From Sneathiella aquimaris (GTDB lineage: Bacteria > Pseudomonadota > Alphaproteobacteria > Sneathiellales > Sneathiellaceae), in the NCBI RefSeq assembly GCF_026409565.1, contig NZ_CP112881.1, forward strand, positions 2,217,501-2,281,500: 64,000 nucleotides of DNA. Direction: 5' to 3'. Positions within the stretch are counted from its first letter, which is position 1. The number at the start of each line of letters is the position of its first letter. Positions 8,779 through 17,120 of this stretch are shown here, piece after piece. The notes beneath the pieces are model-generated. The model had not been told where the DNA came from and made no database searches. It saw only the letters and a program-made list of their open reading frames with translations. Position numbers and translations under genes: made by a program.

Positions 8779-9969
8779 TCAATATGTTTCCAGATGGTAA
8801 CGGCCATTTTCCCGCAACTCATTTCGAATATCCTGCCAGTTAAGGCCAGCACTGCTTGCAATGGTTTCAAAGGCCTCTTCGACCCCCTCTTCCATGTCTT
8901 TCAGGCCGCACACATAAATATAGGTATGGGGCGAACTGATCAGGCGGCTGATCAAATCCGCTTTTTTGATCATTCTGTCCTGCACATATTCCTTGTCATG
9001 ACCTTCCTCGCGGGAGAATACCAGTTCTTTATGAAGGAAACGATCGGGCACTTTTTTCAATGGACCAAAATAAGGGAGCGCGTCCGGAGTTCGAGCCCCG
9101 AAAAACAGAACCAGATTTGCATTACTTTCTGGTGCGATACGCTGGCGACGCATTGTAAATGCTCTGAACGGGGCTGACCCTGTTCCCGTGCAAATCATCA
9201 GTAAGTTCGCCTGAGGGTCATTCGGCATCAGGAAGGTCGCGCCAAAAGGACCGGTAACCTTAACCTTATCGCCCTTCTTAAGGTCACAGACATAGTTGGA
9301 ACAGACGCCGTTTGTTTCGCGCTTTACGGTCAGCGCGATATTATTTGTGTTTGGTCGCTCGCCATCGCGGGGGCTGGAAAGTGAATAAAGGCGCGGTAAA
9401 TATGGCATCCCATTTTCGTCCGTACCGGGAGGCGTAATTCCAACACTTTGACCTTCAAGAACAGGAAAGGTTTGTCCGCCCATATCCAGAATAATGTGCC
9501 GCACATCATTGTCGGACTGTTCGTTGGTCAGGCGAAAGTTTCCCTGTACTGTTGCTTCTGCAGGATTTCCCAGATTGAACAGGTTCACCGTTGGTTTCGA
9601 TGCACTTGACGGTGCAATGGCTTTACCGCCTGCCCCGGCATGGGCTTCGGCCAGCAATGCTTCAATAGACTGATCAAGCGCCTCGATACTACCGCCGCCA
9701 TCCTTATCAGAGATTTCTTCCTGTTCAGGCAACTCCATCCAGGAAAACTGATCTTCCAGACTGTAAGGGGTTGTCACTACCCGCCAGTTATCAATAGACC
9801 CGGTTGGGCATGGCGCAATACAATCCATACAAAAATTACATTTTGTAAAATCAACAACCACATTGTCATCATTATGCGTAATGGCATCAACAGGGCATGC
9901 ATCTTCGCATGTGTAACACCGAATGCAGATTTCAGGATCGATTACATGTTGCTTCTGAGGAGTGCTCAT
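8779..9969 (-). CDS. boxA: Benzoyl-CoA 2,3-epoxidase reductase subunit BoxA
   Basis: Reductase that passes electrons from NADPH to BoxB. The first 60 residues hold two 4Fe-4S ferredoxin motifs (CIRCYTCEDACP and CNFCMDCIAPCP). A variable linker of about 70 residues leads to a ferredoxin-NADP reductase module with the FAD-binding LPRLYSLSSPRDGE and the NADP-binding ICTGTGSAPFRAF. At 396 residues it fits the BoxA family. It lies 71 bp after boxB and just before the thioesterase gene, all reading the same way. The ferredoxin-FNR fusion plus neighbouring boxB/boxC makes the call secure. Confidence 0.95.
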   Translation of the reverse strand: MSTPQKQHVIDPEICIRCYTCEDACPVDAITHNDDNVVVDFTKCNFCMDCIAPCPTGSIDNWRVVTTPYSLEDQFSWMELPEQEEISDKDGGGSIEALDQSIEALLAEAHAGAGGKAIAPSSASKPTVNLFNLGNPAEATVQGNFRLTNEQSDNDVRHIILDMGGQTFPVLEGQSVGITPPGTDENGMPYLPRLYSLSSPRDGERPNTNNIALTVKRETNGVCSNYVCDLKKGDKVKVTGPFGATFLMPNDPQANLLMICTGTGSAPFRAFTMRRQRIAPESNANLVLFFGARTPDALPYFGPLKKVPDRFLHKELVFSREEGHDKEYVQDRMIKKADLISRLISSPHTYIYVCGLKDMEEGVEEAFETIASSAGLNWQDIRNELRENGRYHLETY

Positions 9970-10040
9970 AAGGTGATCTATTCCCTATTTCAGAGATGCA
10001 TTGAGGACCGAGAGACCCGGTCCTCGACTTTATCTATCTG

Positions 10041-11492
10041 TTACGAGTCGTGCAGCTGTACATATTCAAAGTCGCCCGGCTTGTTGTCAATTCCAATACG
10101 GGGCGGTGCAATCCAGCCTGCATATTTCCCGGCCTCAAGGCAAGGCTTCATCAGGGATTGAATATAGGCCGCATCATCTGATGAGGGCAGCCACTCATCC
10201 CGGCGGGCATCATAGTCTGCCTGAGAAATAATATCACCGGCAGGCGTTGTCCGTACAGACGCAAATTCACCGATCTGGCGATGAAATGCCTGATGTGGAA
10301 TGGTCATTTCGAACTGCACACCGGTTTTGGCAATCAGTGCATTCCAACGTTTCACCCCTCCAGCTGCATCTTTGATATAATCATCCCGCAGACGCATATT
10401 GATCGCTGACAATGCCGGAACCTCTTGCAGGGTAATAACCCCGTTTTGCAAGCGAGTTACCGGATATGTGCTGTTTTTCAACTGATGGTCATCATCAATC
10501 TTGGTTTCCTGAAAACGCCCCTTAATACCGGCGTTGAAGGCATTTGCCGCGTTTGTGGAGACCTCTGAACCAAACAGGTCCAAAGACAACGTATAATGAA
10601 AATTCAGCTTTTTCTGAATGGTTGGAAGGTCAATTACTCCCAGATTACGAACCGCATCGATATCATAAGGATCTTCAATGCCCGCCTCTTTCATCGCATC
10701 ACAGGTGCGTTGAATGACCCGGCCAACGCCTGTTTCACCAACAAACATATGATGGGCTTCTTCTGTCAGCATGAAGCGGCAGGAACGTGACAAAGGATCA
10801 AAGCCTGATTGCGCCAGGCTTTCCAATTGCATTTTACCATCCCGATCGGTGAAATAGGTAAACATGAAAAAAGACAGCCAATCCGGTGTTTCTTCGTTGA
10901 AGGCCCCCAACATCCGCGGGGCTTCTTCCGATCCGGACTGCCGGCGCAATAACTCGTTGGCTTCTTCACGGCCATCCCGGCCAAAATACTTTTGCAGCAG
11001 ATACACCATTGCCCAAAGATGACGTCCTTCTTCGACATTCACCTGAAACAAGTTCCGCATATCATACAACGACGGGGCCGTTTTCCCCAAAAAGCGCTGT
11101 TGCTCGACAGATGCTGGTTCCGTATCGCCCTGAATAACGATCAGACGACGCAACATGGAACGATATTCACCGGGCACTTCCTGCCAGACAGGCTCGCCGT
11201 AATGTTCGCCGCACGGAATTGTCCGATTTTCAACTTGCGGCGACAAGAGAACGCCCCACCGGTATTCAGGCATCTTTACATACCCAAATTTTGCCCAGCC
11301 TTTCGGATCGACACTGACCGCTGTCCTTAGATAGACCTGACTTTCATGAAAGCCGCTCGGCCCAAGATCTTTCCACCAGTTGATATATCCCGGATGCCAG
11401 CGTTCCAAGGCTTTTAGAACACGCTTATCCGTCGACAGCCCAACATTGTTGGGAATTTGTGTATCGTAACTCACATTTATCAGATCAACCAT
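10041..11492 (-). CDS. boxB: Benzoyl-CoA 2,3-epoxidase, di-iron subunit BoxB
   Basis: Oxygenase that converts benzoyl-CoA to its 2,3-epoxide. The 483-residue protein carries the two ExxH half-sites of a class I di-iron centre (EEGRHLWAM and TEEAHHMF). The N-terminus is MVDLINVSYDTQIPNNVGLS. The ATG at 11492 is preceded by GAGGAA. It is placed between boxC and boxA, the usual order. Related PaaA/BoxB-like enzymes exist, but the BoxA and BoxC partners decide the function. Confidence 0.95.
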   Translation of the reverse strand: MVDLINVSYDTQIPNNVGLSTDKRVLKALERWHPGYINWWKDLGPSGFHESQVYLRTAVSVDPKGWAKFGYVKMPEYRWGVLLSPQVENRTIPCGEHYGEPVWQEVPGEYRSMLRRLIVIQGDTEPASVEQQRFLGKTAPSLYDMRNLFQVNVEEGRHLWAMVYLLQKYFGRDGREEANELLRRQSGSEEAPRMLGAFNEETPDWLSFFMFTYFTDRDGKMQLESLAQSGFDPLSRSCRFMLTEEAHHMFVGETGVGRVIQRTCDAMKEAGIEDPYDIDAVRNLGVIDLPTIQKKLNFHYTLSLDLFGSEVSTNAANAFNAGIKGRFQETKIDDDHQLKNSTYPVTRLQNGVITLQEVPALSAINMRLRDDYIKDAAGGVKRWNALIAKTGVQFEMTIPHQAFHRQIGEFASVRTTPAGDIISQADYDARRDEWLPSSDDAAYIQSLMKPCLEAGKYAGWIAPPRIGIDNKPGDFEYVQLHDS

Positions 11493-11560
11493 ATCATGTT
11501 CCTCAGCCTAGTCAGTTATATCAAGTGGCGCTGCCACACATCTTTTTTTCGGATATTGCC

Positions 11561-13222
11561 TTAAACGCGGCGCATATCATATTCACCCCGAACACCGGTC
11601 CCGTAGCGCTGCAACGCACCACTTTCGCCCACCGCATTCGGCCGCTGGAAAATCCAGTTTTGCCACGCGGTCAAGCGTCCGAAAATTCGAGTTTCCATGG
11701 TTTCCGGGCCCGCAAAGCGAAGATTGGCTTCCATTCCGGTCATTGCATCTGGCGAGAACTTGCTTCTTTCTTCCAGGAAAATGCGGATTTCGTCTTCCCA
11801 ATCGATATCATCGAACGAGTAAGTTACAAGCCCTTGCTCTTCCGCATCCTCCGCGTCGATCAATTGACCTTTCATCTTCTCCAGCATTGAGACCTGTGCC
11901 GGATCTCCCAGAAAACGGGTCTGTAATCGTGTCAGGTCGTTGGACATTGGATAAGGACCAAAATTCCCGTCGGTCAGCAAAAGGGTTGCTATTGGACGAT
12001 TATCGCCCTCAAACTCGCCTTCCGCCATATAGCTGCGATCGACAGAAAACAGTATCTCAGCCAGCATCCCCGCGTAACAGGACCCCGGTTCCACCAAGGC
12101 GACCAAAGACCGGGATGTTAAATCAATGCGTTTTAAAACCCGTTTCCAATAAAGAGAGATTTCCTTGGCCAACCAATGGTCCTGATTGTCCAGAACCAGT
12201 TTTTCATGGGCTGCAACCTGTTCGGGGTCCCCTTGCGTGGAGAATAAAAGAACGCCGATTTCAAGCTCGTTGAGCCGCAATTGCAGGATCGCGTCATCCA
12301 ATTCACGGGCGCAGCGTAAAATCCAAGCGTCCGCACCCTGATCCAACAACTCATCCATTGATTGAGGGACCGTCGATTTTGGACCAGTAATATTGATTGT
12401 GGCCGTTCCTGCATCACGGTCGATTTCCACTTCAACCGTTGAATAAACAAGATTGCCATTATCTTCGATTTCGCGCGTCAAAGGTGTCAAGGCAATCCCC
12501 TTTTCCGCAGGAGCCCGATTTGATTTCTCGGCAAATGCCAAGGCCCGTTCTTTTACCGTTTCATCAAATTTGGAGTTGGCGAGCACCTCATCTACCAAAT
12601 TCCACTTTAACGCACGCTTTCCCCTGACACCTTCTTCGAGGGAACAGAATACATCAGCCAGGTCGCGGCGAACTTTACGTTTATCTGTGACACGCGTAAG
12701 GCCGCCCGTTCCCGGAAGGACAGCCAGTAACGGAACTTCTGGCAGAGCCACATTGGACGAGCCATCATCGGTCAGCATGATATAGTCACAGGCCAGAGCA
12801 AGTTCATAACCACCACCGGCACAGGCGCCTCTTATTGCGCTGATATAATGCTGCCCGGATTCTTCACCTGCTGCTTCAAAAGTGTTGCGTGTCTCATTGG
12901 TAAATTTACAGAAATTCACTTTATGGGCATGCTCAGCACCACCGAGCATACGAATGTTCGCACCCGCACAGAAGACCTTTTCCTTGCCGGATTGAAGGAC
13001 CACTGTTTTGACTTCCGGGTGTTCAAATCGCATCCGCTGGACGATATCGGCAAGTTCAATATCGACCCCCAAATCATAGGAGTTGAGTTTAAGCTCGTAA
13101 CCGTCAAACAGGCCCCCATTTTCATCAACATCCATAAAGAGACTGGCAATCTCGCCATCATACTCGATCCGCCAATGGCGATAAGATGTTGGGTCTACCT
13201 GAAAATCGATGCGCTTGCTCAC
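11561..13222 (-). CDS. boxC: Benzoyl-CoA-dihydrodiol lyase (2,3-epoxybenzoyl-CoA dihydrolase)
   Basis: Opens the epoxide ring with two waters to 3,4-dehydroadipyl-CoA semialdehyde and formate. The 553 residues contain a duplicated crotonase (enoyl-CoA hydratase) fold, much longer than a single-domain hydratase; the first half shows GKEKVFCAGANIRMLGG and the oxyanion segment AIRGACAGGGYELALACDYI. The start is a GTG at 13222, with GAGGAG seven bases upstream. It is the first gene of the boxC-boxB-boxA-thioesterase-boxR unit and carries the operator in its promoter. Confidence 0.95.
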   Translation of the reverse strand: MSKRIDFQVDPTSYRHWRIEYDGEIASLFMDVDENGGLFDGYELKLNSYDLGVDIELADIVQRMRFEHPEVKTVVLQSGKEKVFCAGANIRMLGGAEHAHKVNFCKFTNETRNTFEAAGEESGQHYISAIRGACAGGGYELALACDYIMLTDDGSSNVALPEVPLLAVLPGTGGLTRVTDKRKVRRDLADVFCSLEEGVRGKRALKWNLVDEVLANSKFDETVKERALAFAEKSNRAPAEKGIALTPLTREIEDNGNLVYSTVEVEIDRDAGTATINITGPKSTVPQSMDELLDQGADAWILRCARELDDAILQLRLNELEIGVLLFSTQGDPEQVAAHEKLVLDNQDHWLAKEISLYWKRVLKRIDLTSRSLVALVEPGSCYAGMLAEILFSVDRSYMAEGEFEGDNRPIATLLLTDGNFGPYPMSNDLTRLQTRFLGDPAQVSMLEKMKGQLIDAEDAEEQGLVTYSFDDIDWEDEIRIFLEERSKFSPDAMTGMEANLRFAGPETMETRIFGRLTAWQNWIFQRPNAVGESGALQRYGTGVRGEYDMRRV

Positions 13223-13250
13223 AACTGTTCTCCTCTAGCGTTTAGCATTA

Positions 13251-13283
13251 TGCATAATAATGCACTAAAATGCCACTTGTCCA
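13251..13283 (-). promoter_or_regulatory. boxC promoter with BoxR-type operator TGCA-N6-TGCA
   Basis: The operator TGCATAATAATGCA (13251-13264, plus-strand reading) overlaps a candidate promoter on the minus strand: TGGACA (13278-13283), 17 bp, TTATTA (13255-13260). A further TGCA lies at 13325. The operator is the exact reverse complement of the 14-mer in front of the ligase gene. TGCA direct repeats are the reported recognition element of BzdR, the close relative of BoxR. Confidence 0.65.
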
Positions 13284-13328
13284 GAAATTTCTCTCTCAAA
13301 ATTGACAAAACAATGATTGAATTGTGCA

Positions 13329-13802
13329 TTATATATCATTATTCGATTTAAAACCTTCAAAAAAGGGCGTGATATCCGCCAGTCTTATCTGGTATATGCT
13401 TTCAACTTTTCCCGAAAAGGCCTGCTCCAGCAACGCCCTGGACAATTTTCCCAATCGCACTGCCGCATCAAACCTTCCCAAATCCTTTTTAAGTTTTGCA
13501 TTGGTAAGCTGTATCATCGCCTGCAAGAAAAATTTTTCGGCACTGTTTGGCAGACATTCCAGCCACACCCCTTCCCAAACTTCATGGGCTTCCCAATAGT
13601 ATCCCGCTTCAAAAAACACGCATCCCAGCGATACCTTCTCCAGCGACTTCAGCGAGACCCGATCATCCCGACCCATGAAAAGCTCAATGGTCCGCTTCGT
13701 CTCAGCGTGAATACAGTCCCGATCTCCCACACGCCGGTGCATTGGGCCTTGCGGCAGGATATCCGCCGCCGAATAGGGCGCTTCCTTAACCAGTAATGTC
13801 AT
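13329..13802 (-). CDS. DUF309 family protein in the benzoate operon
   Basis: A 157-residue protein with the DUF309 hallmark FFEAGYYWEAHEVWEGVW and FLQAMIQLTNA. The family is helical and of unknown function. It starts 6 bp after the alpha/beta hydrolase gene and is therefore cotranscribed with the benzoate-CoA ligase. Its stop lies at the upstream edge of the boxC regulatory region. Why a DUF309 protein belongs to a benzoate operon is unknown to me; the first 30 residues look unstructured. Confidence 0.85.
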   Translation of the reverse strand: MTLLVKEAPYSAADILPQGPMHRRVGDRDCIHAETKRTIELFMGRDDRVSLKSLEKVSLGCVFFEAGYYWEAHEVWEGVWLECLPNSAEKFFLQAMIQLTNAKLKKDLGRFDAAVRLGKLSRALLEQAFSGKVESIYQIRLADITPFFEGFKSNNDI

Positions 13803-13808
13803 TTATTT

Positions 13809-14606
13809 TCAAAGACCTATTCTGTTATCTTGAATAAAATTCTTTATCGCATGCACGACATCTTCTGACATTTCCAGATGCGGACTATGCCCGCAATCGG
13901 GTAGCATAAAAACAGTACCATCGCCGGACAACTCTCTCTCAAATGCCTCTACCTGCCGGCAGGTGCCGTACTCGTCCTGCGCCCCCTGTATCATCAATGC
14001 CGGCACGGCTATGGTGCGCACTGACGACAGGATCTGCCAATTCAAAAACGCCGGATCAAGCCAGGCATCACACCATCCATAAAACGCACCATCAATATCT
14101 GAATGGTATTTCGCAAGCCTGTCTTTCAACCCTCCCTGCTCGAAAGCCTCTTTTATCAGGCGTATGGACTTCACGCTAATATCCTCTGCAAAGAAATGAG
14201 GAGCAATCAAAACAATCCCCGCCAGTCCCTGTCCCGCACACTCCCCCGCATATGCTGCGGCTATAGACGCACCATCACTATGCCCAATAACCACATAGCG
14301 TCGCGCCCCAACGAAGGAAATTACTTTCGGCAAAGACACCTTAGCTTCGATATTCATATAATCAAGGGCGCGGGGCAGCCTAATTGGATCAGACCGGCCA
14401 TAACCCTGCCGGGAATAGGCAAAAACCCCAAACCCGAGGCTTTTTACCAGCCGAAGCGGAAAGTCACGCCACAGGTCAACACAGCCCAATCCCTCATGCA
14501 ACAGGAAGATCGTTGGTGCGTCGTCGGGCGGCGGACCAAAACACCGCCCCTCTAACGACACACCGTCCACTTCAAAAACAAGGGAACTCTTGGTTTGCCA
14601 GATCAT
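13809..14606 (-). CDS. Alpha/beta hydrolase of the benzoate operon
   Basis: A 265-residue alpha/beta-hydrolase-fold protein. Visible elements are the oxyanion-side FLLHEGLGCVDLWRDFP, the nucleophile elbow VIGHSDGASIA (Ser in GHSDG) and the late catalytic His in LPDCGHSPHLEM. An acid residue is likely in MIQGAQDEYGT. It lies 8 bp after the ligase gene and 6 bp before DUF309. Such hydrolases are found in several box clusters, where a role in lactone or ester hydrolysis has been suggested; the substrate here is inferred only from context. Confidence 0.85.
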   Translation of the reverse strand: MIWQTKSSLVFEVDGVSLEGRCFGPPPDDAPTIFLLHEGLGCVDLWRDFPLRLVKSLGFGVFAYSRQGYGRSDPIRLPRALDYMNIEAKVSLPKVISFVGARRYVVIGHSDGASIAAAYAGECAGQGLAGIVLIAPHFFAEDISVKSIRLIKEAFEQGGLKDRLAKYHSDIDGAFYGWCDAWLDPAFLNWQILSSVRTIAVPALMIQGAQDEYGTCRQVEAFERELSGDGTVFMLPDCGHSPHLEMSEDVVHAIKNFIQDNRIGL

Positions 14607-14614
14607 GGCCGGAC

Positions 14615-16156
14615 TTACTGAGACCGTAGCTTAAATCGTTGCACTTTACCTGTGGCTGTCTTTGGAAGATCATCAACAATCTCGATCCAGCGAGGGTACT
14701 TCCATTTGCCAACAGCCTCTTTTACATGCTCTTTCAGTCGTTCCTCCAACCCCTCTTTACTGACAGCGTCTTTTAAGACGACATAGGCTTTCGGCTTTTC
14801 CAGATCGTTTTCATCCATAGCGGCAACAACAGCGGCTTCCAGAACATCTTTATGGGTAACCAGAGCCTGTTCGATCTCAAACGGGGACACCCAGATCCCG
14901 CTGACCTTGAACATATCGTCTGTCCGCCCACAATAAACCAGACGGCCATCCGCCTGCTTTTCATATTTGTCGCCGGTCCGGGTCCAGACGCCCTCAAAGG
15001 TAGACCGGGTCTTGTCCCTTTGGTTCCAGTATCCATCGGCAGCCGACGGCCCGTTTACCAGAAGTTCACCAATCTCGCCGGCGCCAACCTCGGCACCGGT
15101 TTCGTCAACCAGTCTAAGCTGATACCCCGGCACCGCCCGTCCGGATGTCCCATAAACTACATCATCCGGGGCATTCGAGAGAAAAATATGCAACATCTCG
15201 GTTGATCCGACACCGTCCAGAATATCAACCCCGGTGGCCGACTTCCACTTGCGGCCAATTTCAGCGGGCAAAGCCTCACCAGCAGAAATACAGCACCGCA
15301 GGCGCTCCATTCCGTTGGGCATCTTGTCTGGCATCGCCGAGACGAGCGCAGCATAAAGGGTCGGCACCCCGCAAAACACGGTGGGATTTGAGCGCCTGAT
15401 GACATCAAACACCGTTTCCGGTGTTGGCCGCCCTGGATAAAGGACGGTTGTCGCCCCCACGGACATGGGGAACGTCATACCGTTCCCTAGACCATAGGCA
15501 AAGAATAGCTTGGCAACCGAGAACACCACGTCATCAACGTTAATCTTGAGGGTTTGGGCGCCATAGGTATCCGACGTGGCCTGAAGACTGCCATGTACAT
15601 GACGAACCCCCTTGGGCTGCCCGGTTGATCCTGAGGAATACAGCCAAAACGCACATTCATCTGCACTCGCCTGTGTCGTTGGCCTTTCCTGAACCGTCGC
15701 CAGTTCATCATTGAAAGACAAAAACCCTTCCTGAGACTCACCAATGACAAAAACGGATTTCAGATATTTTCTATCTTTAAGCACAGGCTTAACAACATCC
15801 AGTAACACCTCAGATACAAATAGACTTTTAGCCTTACTATCATCCAAAATAAGGGCATATAGATCCGCGGCAAGAAGGGTATTGACCGGAACCGGTATGA
15901 CGCCCGCCTTAAGGCTTCCCCAAAAAATAACGGGAAACTCGACAACGTCATGTACTAACATAACAACCCGATCTTCCGGCTGAATATGATACTTCTCAAA
16001 TAACGCTGTCATCTTACCGGATTGTTCACCAAGCGCCGCATAGGTTAAAGAACGTCCTCCATCAACCGCTTCGGTGAACGCCACCTTTTCAGCCGCAGCA
16101 CCCTTGGCATGCCTGTCCACAAAATAGGCGGCCGCATTTTCATTGACTTGCCCCAA
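14615..16156 (-). CDS. bclA: Benzoate-CoA ligase
   Basis: Activates benzoate with ATP and CoA to benzoyl-CoA, the first step of the box pathway. The 513-residue protein of the ANL superfamily shows the AMP-binding loop SSGSTGQPKGVRHVHGS, the GVGSTEMLHIF motif that follows the acyl pocket, and TGDKYEKQADGRLVYCGR with the hinge. The C-terminal catalytic Lys lies in LPKTATGKVQRFKLR. Length and motifs fit benzoate/4-hydroxybenzoate-CoA ligases; I call benzoate because boxABC follow. The start appears to be a TTG at 16156, with GGGAGG about eight bases upstream. Confidence 0.92.
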   Translation of the reverse strand: MGQVNENAAAYFVDRHAKGAAAEKVAFTEAVDGGRSLTYAALGEQSGKMTALFEKYHIQPEDRVVMLVHDVVEFPVIFWGSLKAGVIPVPVNTLLAADLYALILDDSKAKSLFVSEVLLDVVKPVLKDRKYLKSVFVIGESQEGFLSFNDELATVQERPTTQASADECAFWLYSSGSTGQPKGVRHVHGSLQATSDTYGAQTLKINVDDVVFSVAKLFFAYGLGNGMTFPMSVGATTVLYPGRPTPETVFDVIRRSNPTVFCGVPTLYAALVSAMPDKMPNGMERLRCCISAGEALPAEIGRKWKSATGVDILDGVGSTEMLHIFLSNAPDDVVYGTSGRAVPGYQLRLVDETGAEVGAGEIGELLVNGPSAADGYWNQRDKTRSTFEGVWTRTGDKYEKQADGRLVYCGRTDDMFKVSGIWVSPFEIEQALVTHKDVLEAAVVAAMDENDLEKPKAYVVLKDAVSKEGLEERLKEHVKEAVGKWKYPRWIEIVDDLPKTATGKVQRFKLRSQ

Positions 16157-16238
16157 CTCTCCATCCTCCCAGTTTTGGCTTTTAATCCTACATTAAATGG
16201 CCAATTTTATCCCTGCTTATATGCAGGATTTCTTTTTC

Positions 16239-16273
16239 TGCATTATTATGCATTTCAGGAGAAGTGATGCAAG
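16239..16273 (-). promoter_or_regulatory. Ligase-operon promoter with BoxR-type operator
   Basis: On the minus strand CTTGCA (16268-16273), 17 bp, CATAAT (16245-16250). The -10 lies inside the operator, which reads TGCATTATTATGCA on the plus strand (16239-16252) and hence TGCATAATAATGCA on the minus strand. Additional TGCA tetramers are at 16222 and 16268. Binding of the regulator would block the promoter directly, which fits repression relieved by benzoyl-CoA. Confidence 0.68.
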
Positions 16274-16307
16274 ATTATCAGAGGGTACTAAACATAAAAA
16301 TACTGTG

Positions 16308-16335
16308 ATTGAAAATAAAAACTTTTATTTTCAAT
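16308..16335. repeat. AT-rich perfect palindrome between lolD and the box cluster
   Basis: Two 13-bp arms (ATTGAAAATAAAA and its complement) with a 2-base centre. It lies about 100 bp past the lolD stop and upstream of the ligase promoter. It could act as a weak terminator for lolD; TATTTTTATG follows on the minus strand. Confidence 0.55.
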
Positions 16336-16439
16336 TGTTTACAATGTTTTTATAAGACAAAACATATCATGCAATATAATGCTTATGATAAGTCGCAACC
16401 AATAACAGTACGGAAAAATTATCGAATGGCGTTACCAGA

Positions 16440-17120
16440 CTACTCTTCGATCAGCATATGGTCCCGAACTTGGACAATCCTGTCCATTCTTTTAGCAAGA
16501 TCCCGATTATGGGTTGCGACAAGCGCGGCAACATTATGCTGACGGACAAGATCCATAAAGTTAGCAAAAACCAGCTCAGCAGTCTGCTCATCCAGATTGC
16601 CCGTAGGTTCGTCCGCAAGGAGCAAGGCGGGATCATTGGCTAAAGCGCGTGCAATCGCAACACGTTGCTGCTCCCCTCCGGAAAGCTTCGCTGGGCGATG
16701 GCTTAATCGATGTTCCAACCCCATTTTTGTCAACAGGGCAGTTGCTTTCTGCTTGGATACAGATCTGGAAATGCCTGCAATCAAATTTGGCATCATCACA
16801 TTTTCCAACGCCGAAAACTCCGGAAGAAGATGATGGAATTGATAGACGAACCCAATTTTATCCCGGCGCATTTCGGTTCTGCGCTTATCGGATGCTTTTG
16901 TACAATCAGTCTGTGCGATTATCACGCGTCCACTGGTCGGAGGCTCAAGTAGTCCTGCAATTTGAAGTAACGTCGACTTGCCAGCACCGGATTGCCCCAA
17001 CAAGGCGACAATCTCACCCGGCTTGATCTGCAGGTCCACATTATCAAGGATCTCAAGCGTCTCAGGCCCCTGCTTGAAGGTCCTACCTACTTTTTCCAGC
17101 TTCAAGACAGAATTACTCAT
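16440..17120 (-). CDS. lolD: Lipoprotein-releasing ABC transporter ATP-binding protein
   Basis: ATPase that powers release of mature lipoproteins from the inner membrane to LolA. The 226 residues show Walker [10 protein letters not shown], the signature [15 protein letters not shown] and Walker [13 protein letters not shown], and belong to the MacB/LolD subgroup. It overlaps the end of lolC by 8 bp, so the two are translationally coupled. The last part, [14 protein letters not shown], is normal. The conserved order proS-lolC-lolD-dnaE is interrupted right after this gene by the box cluster. Confidence 0.95.
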   Translation of the reverse strand: MSNSVLKLEKVGRTFKQGPETLEILDNVDLQIKPGEIVALLGQSGAGKSTLLQIAGLLEPPTSGRVIIAQTDCTKASDKRRTEMRRDKIGFVYQFHHLLPEFSALENVMMPNLIAGISRSVSKQKATALLTKMGLEHRLSHRPAKLSGGEQQRVAIARALANDPALLLADEPTGNLDEQTAELVFANFMDLVRQHNVAALVATHNRDLAKRMDRIVQVRDHMLIEE

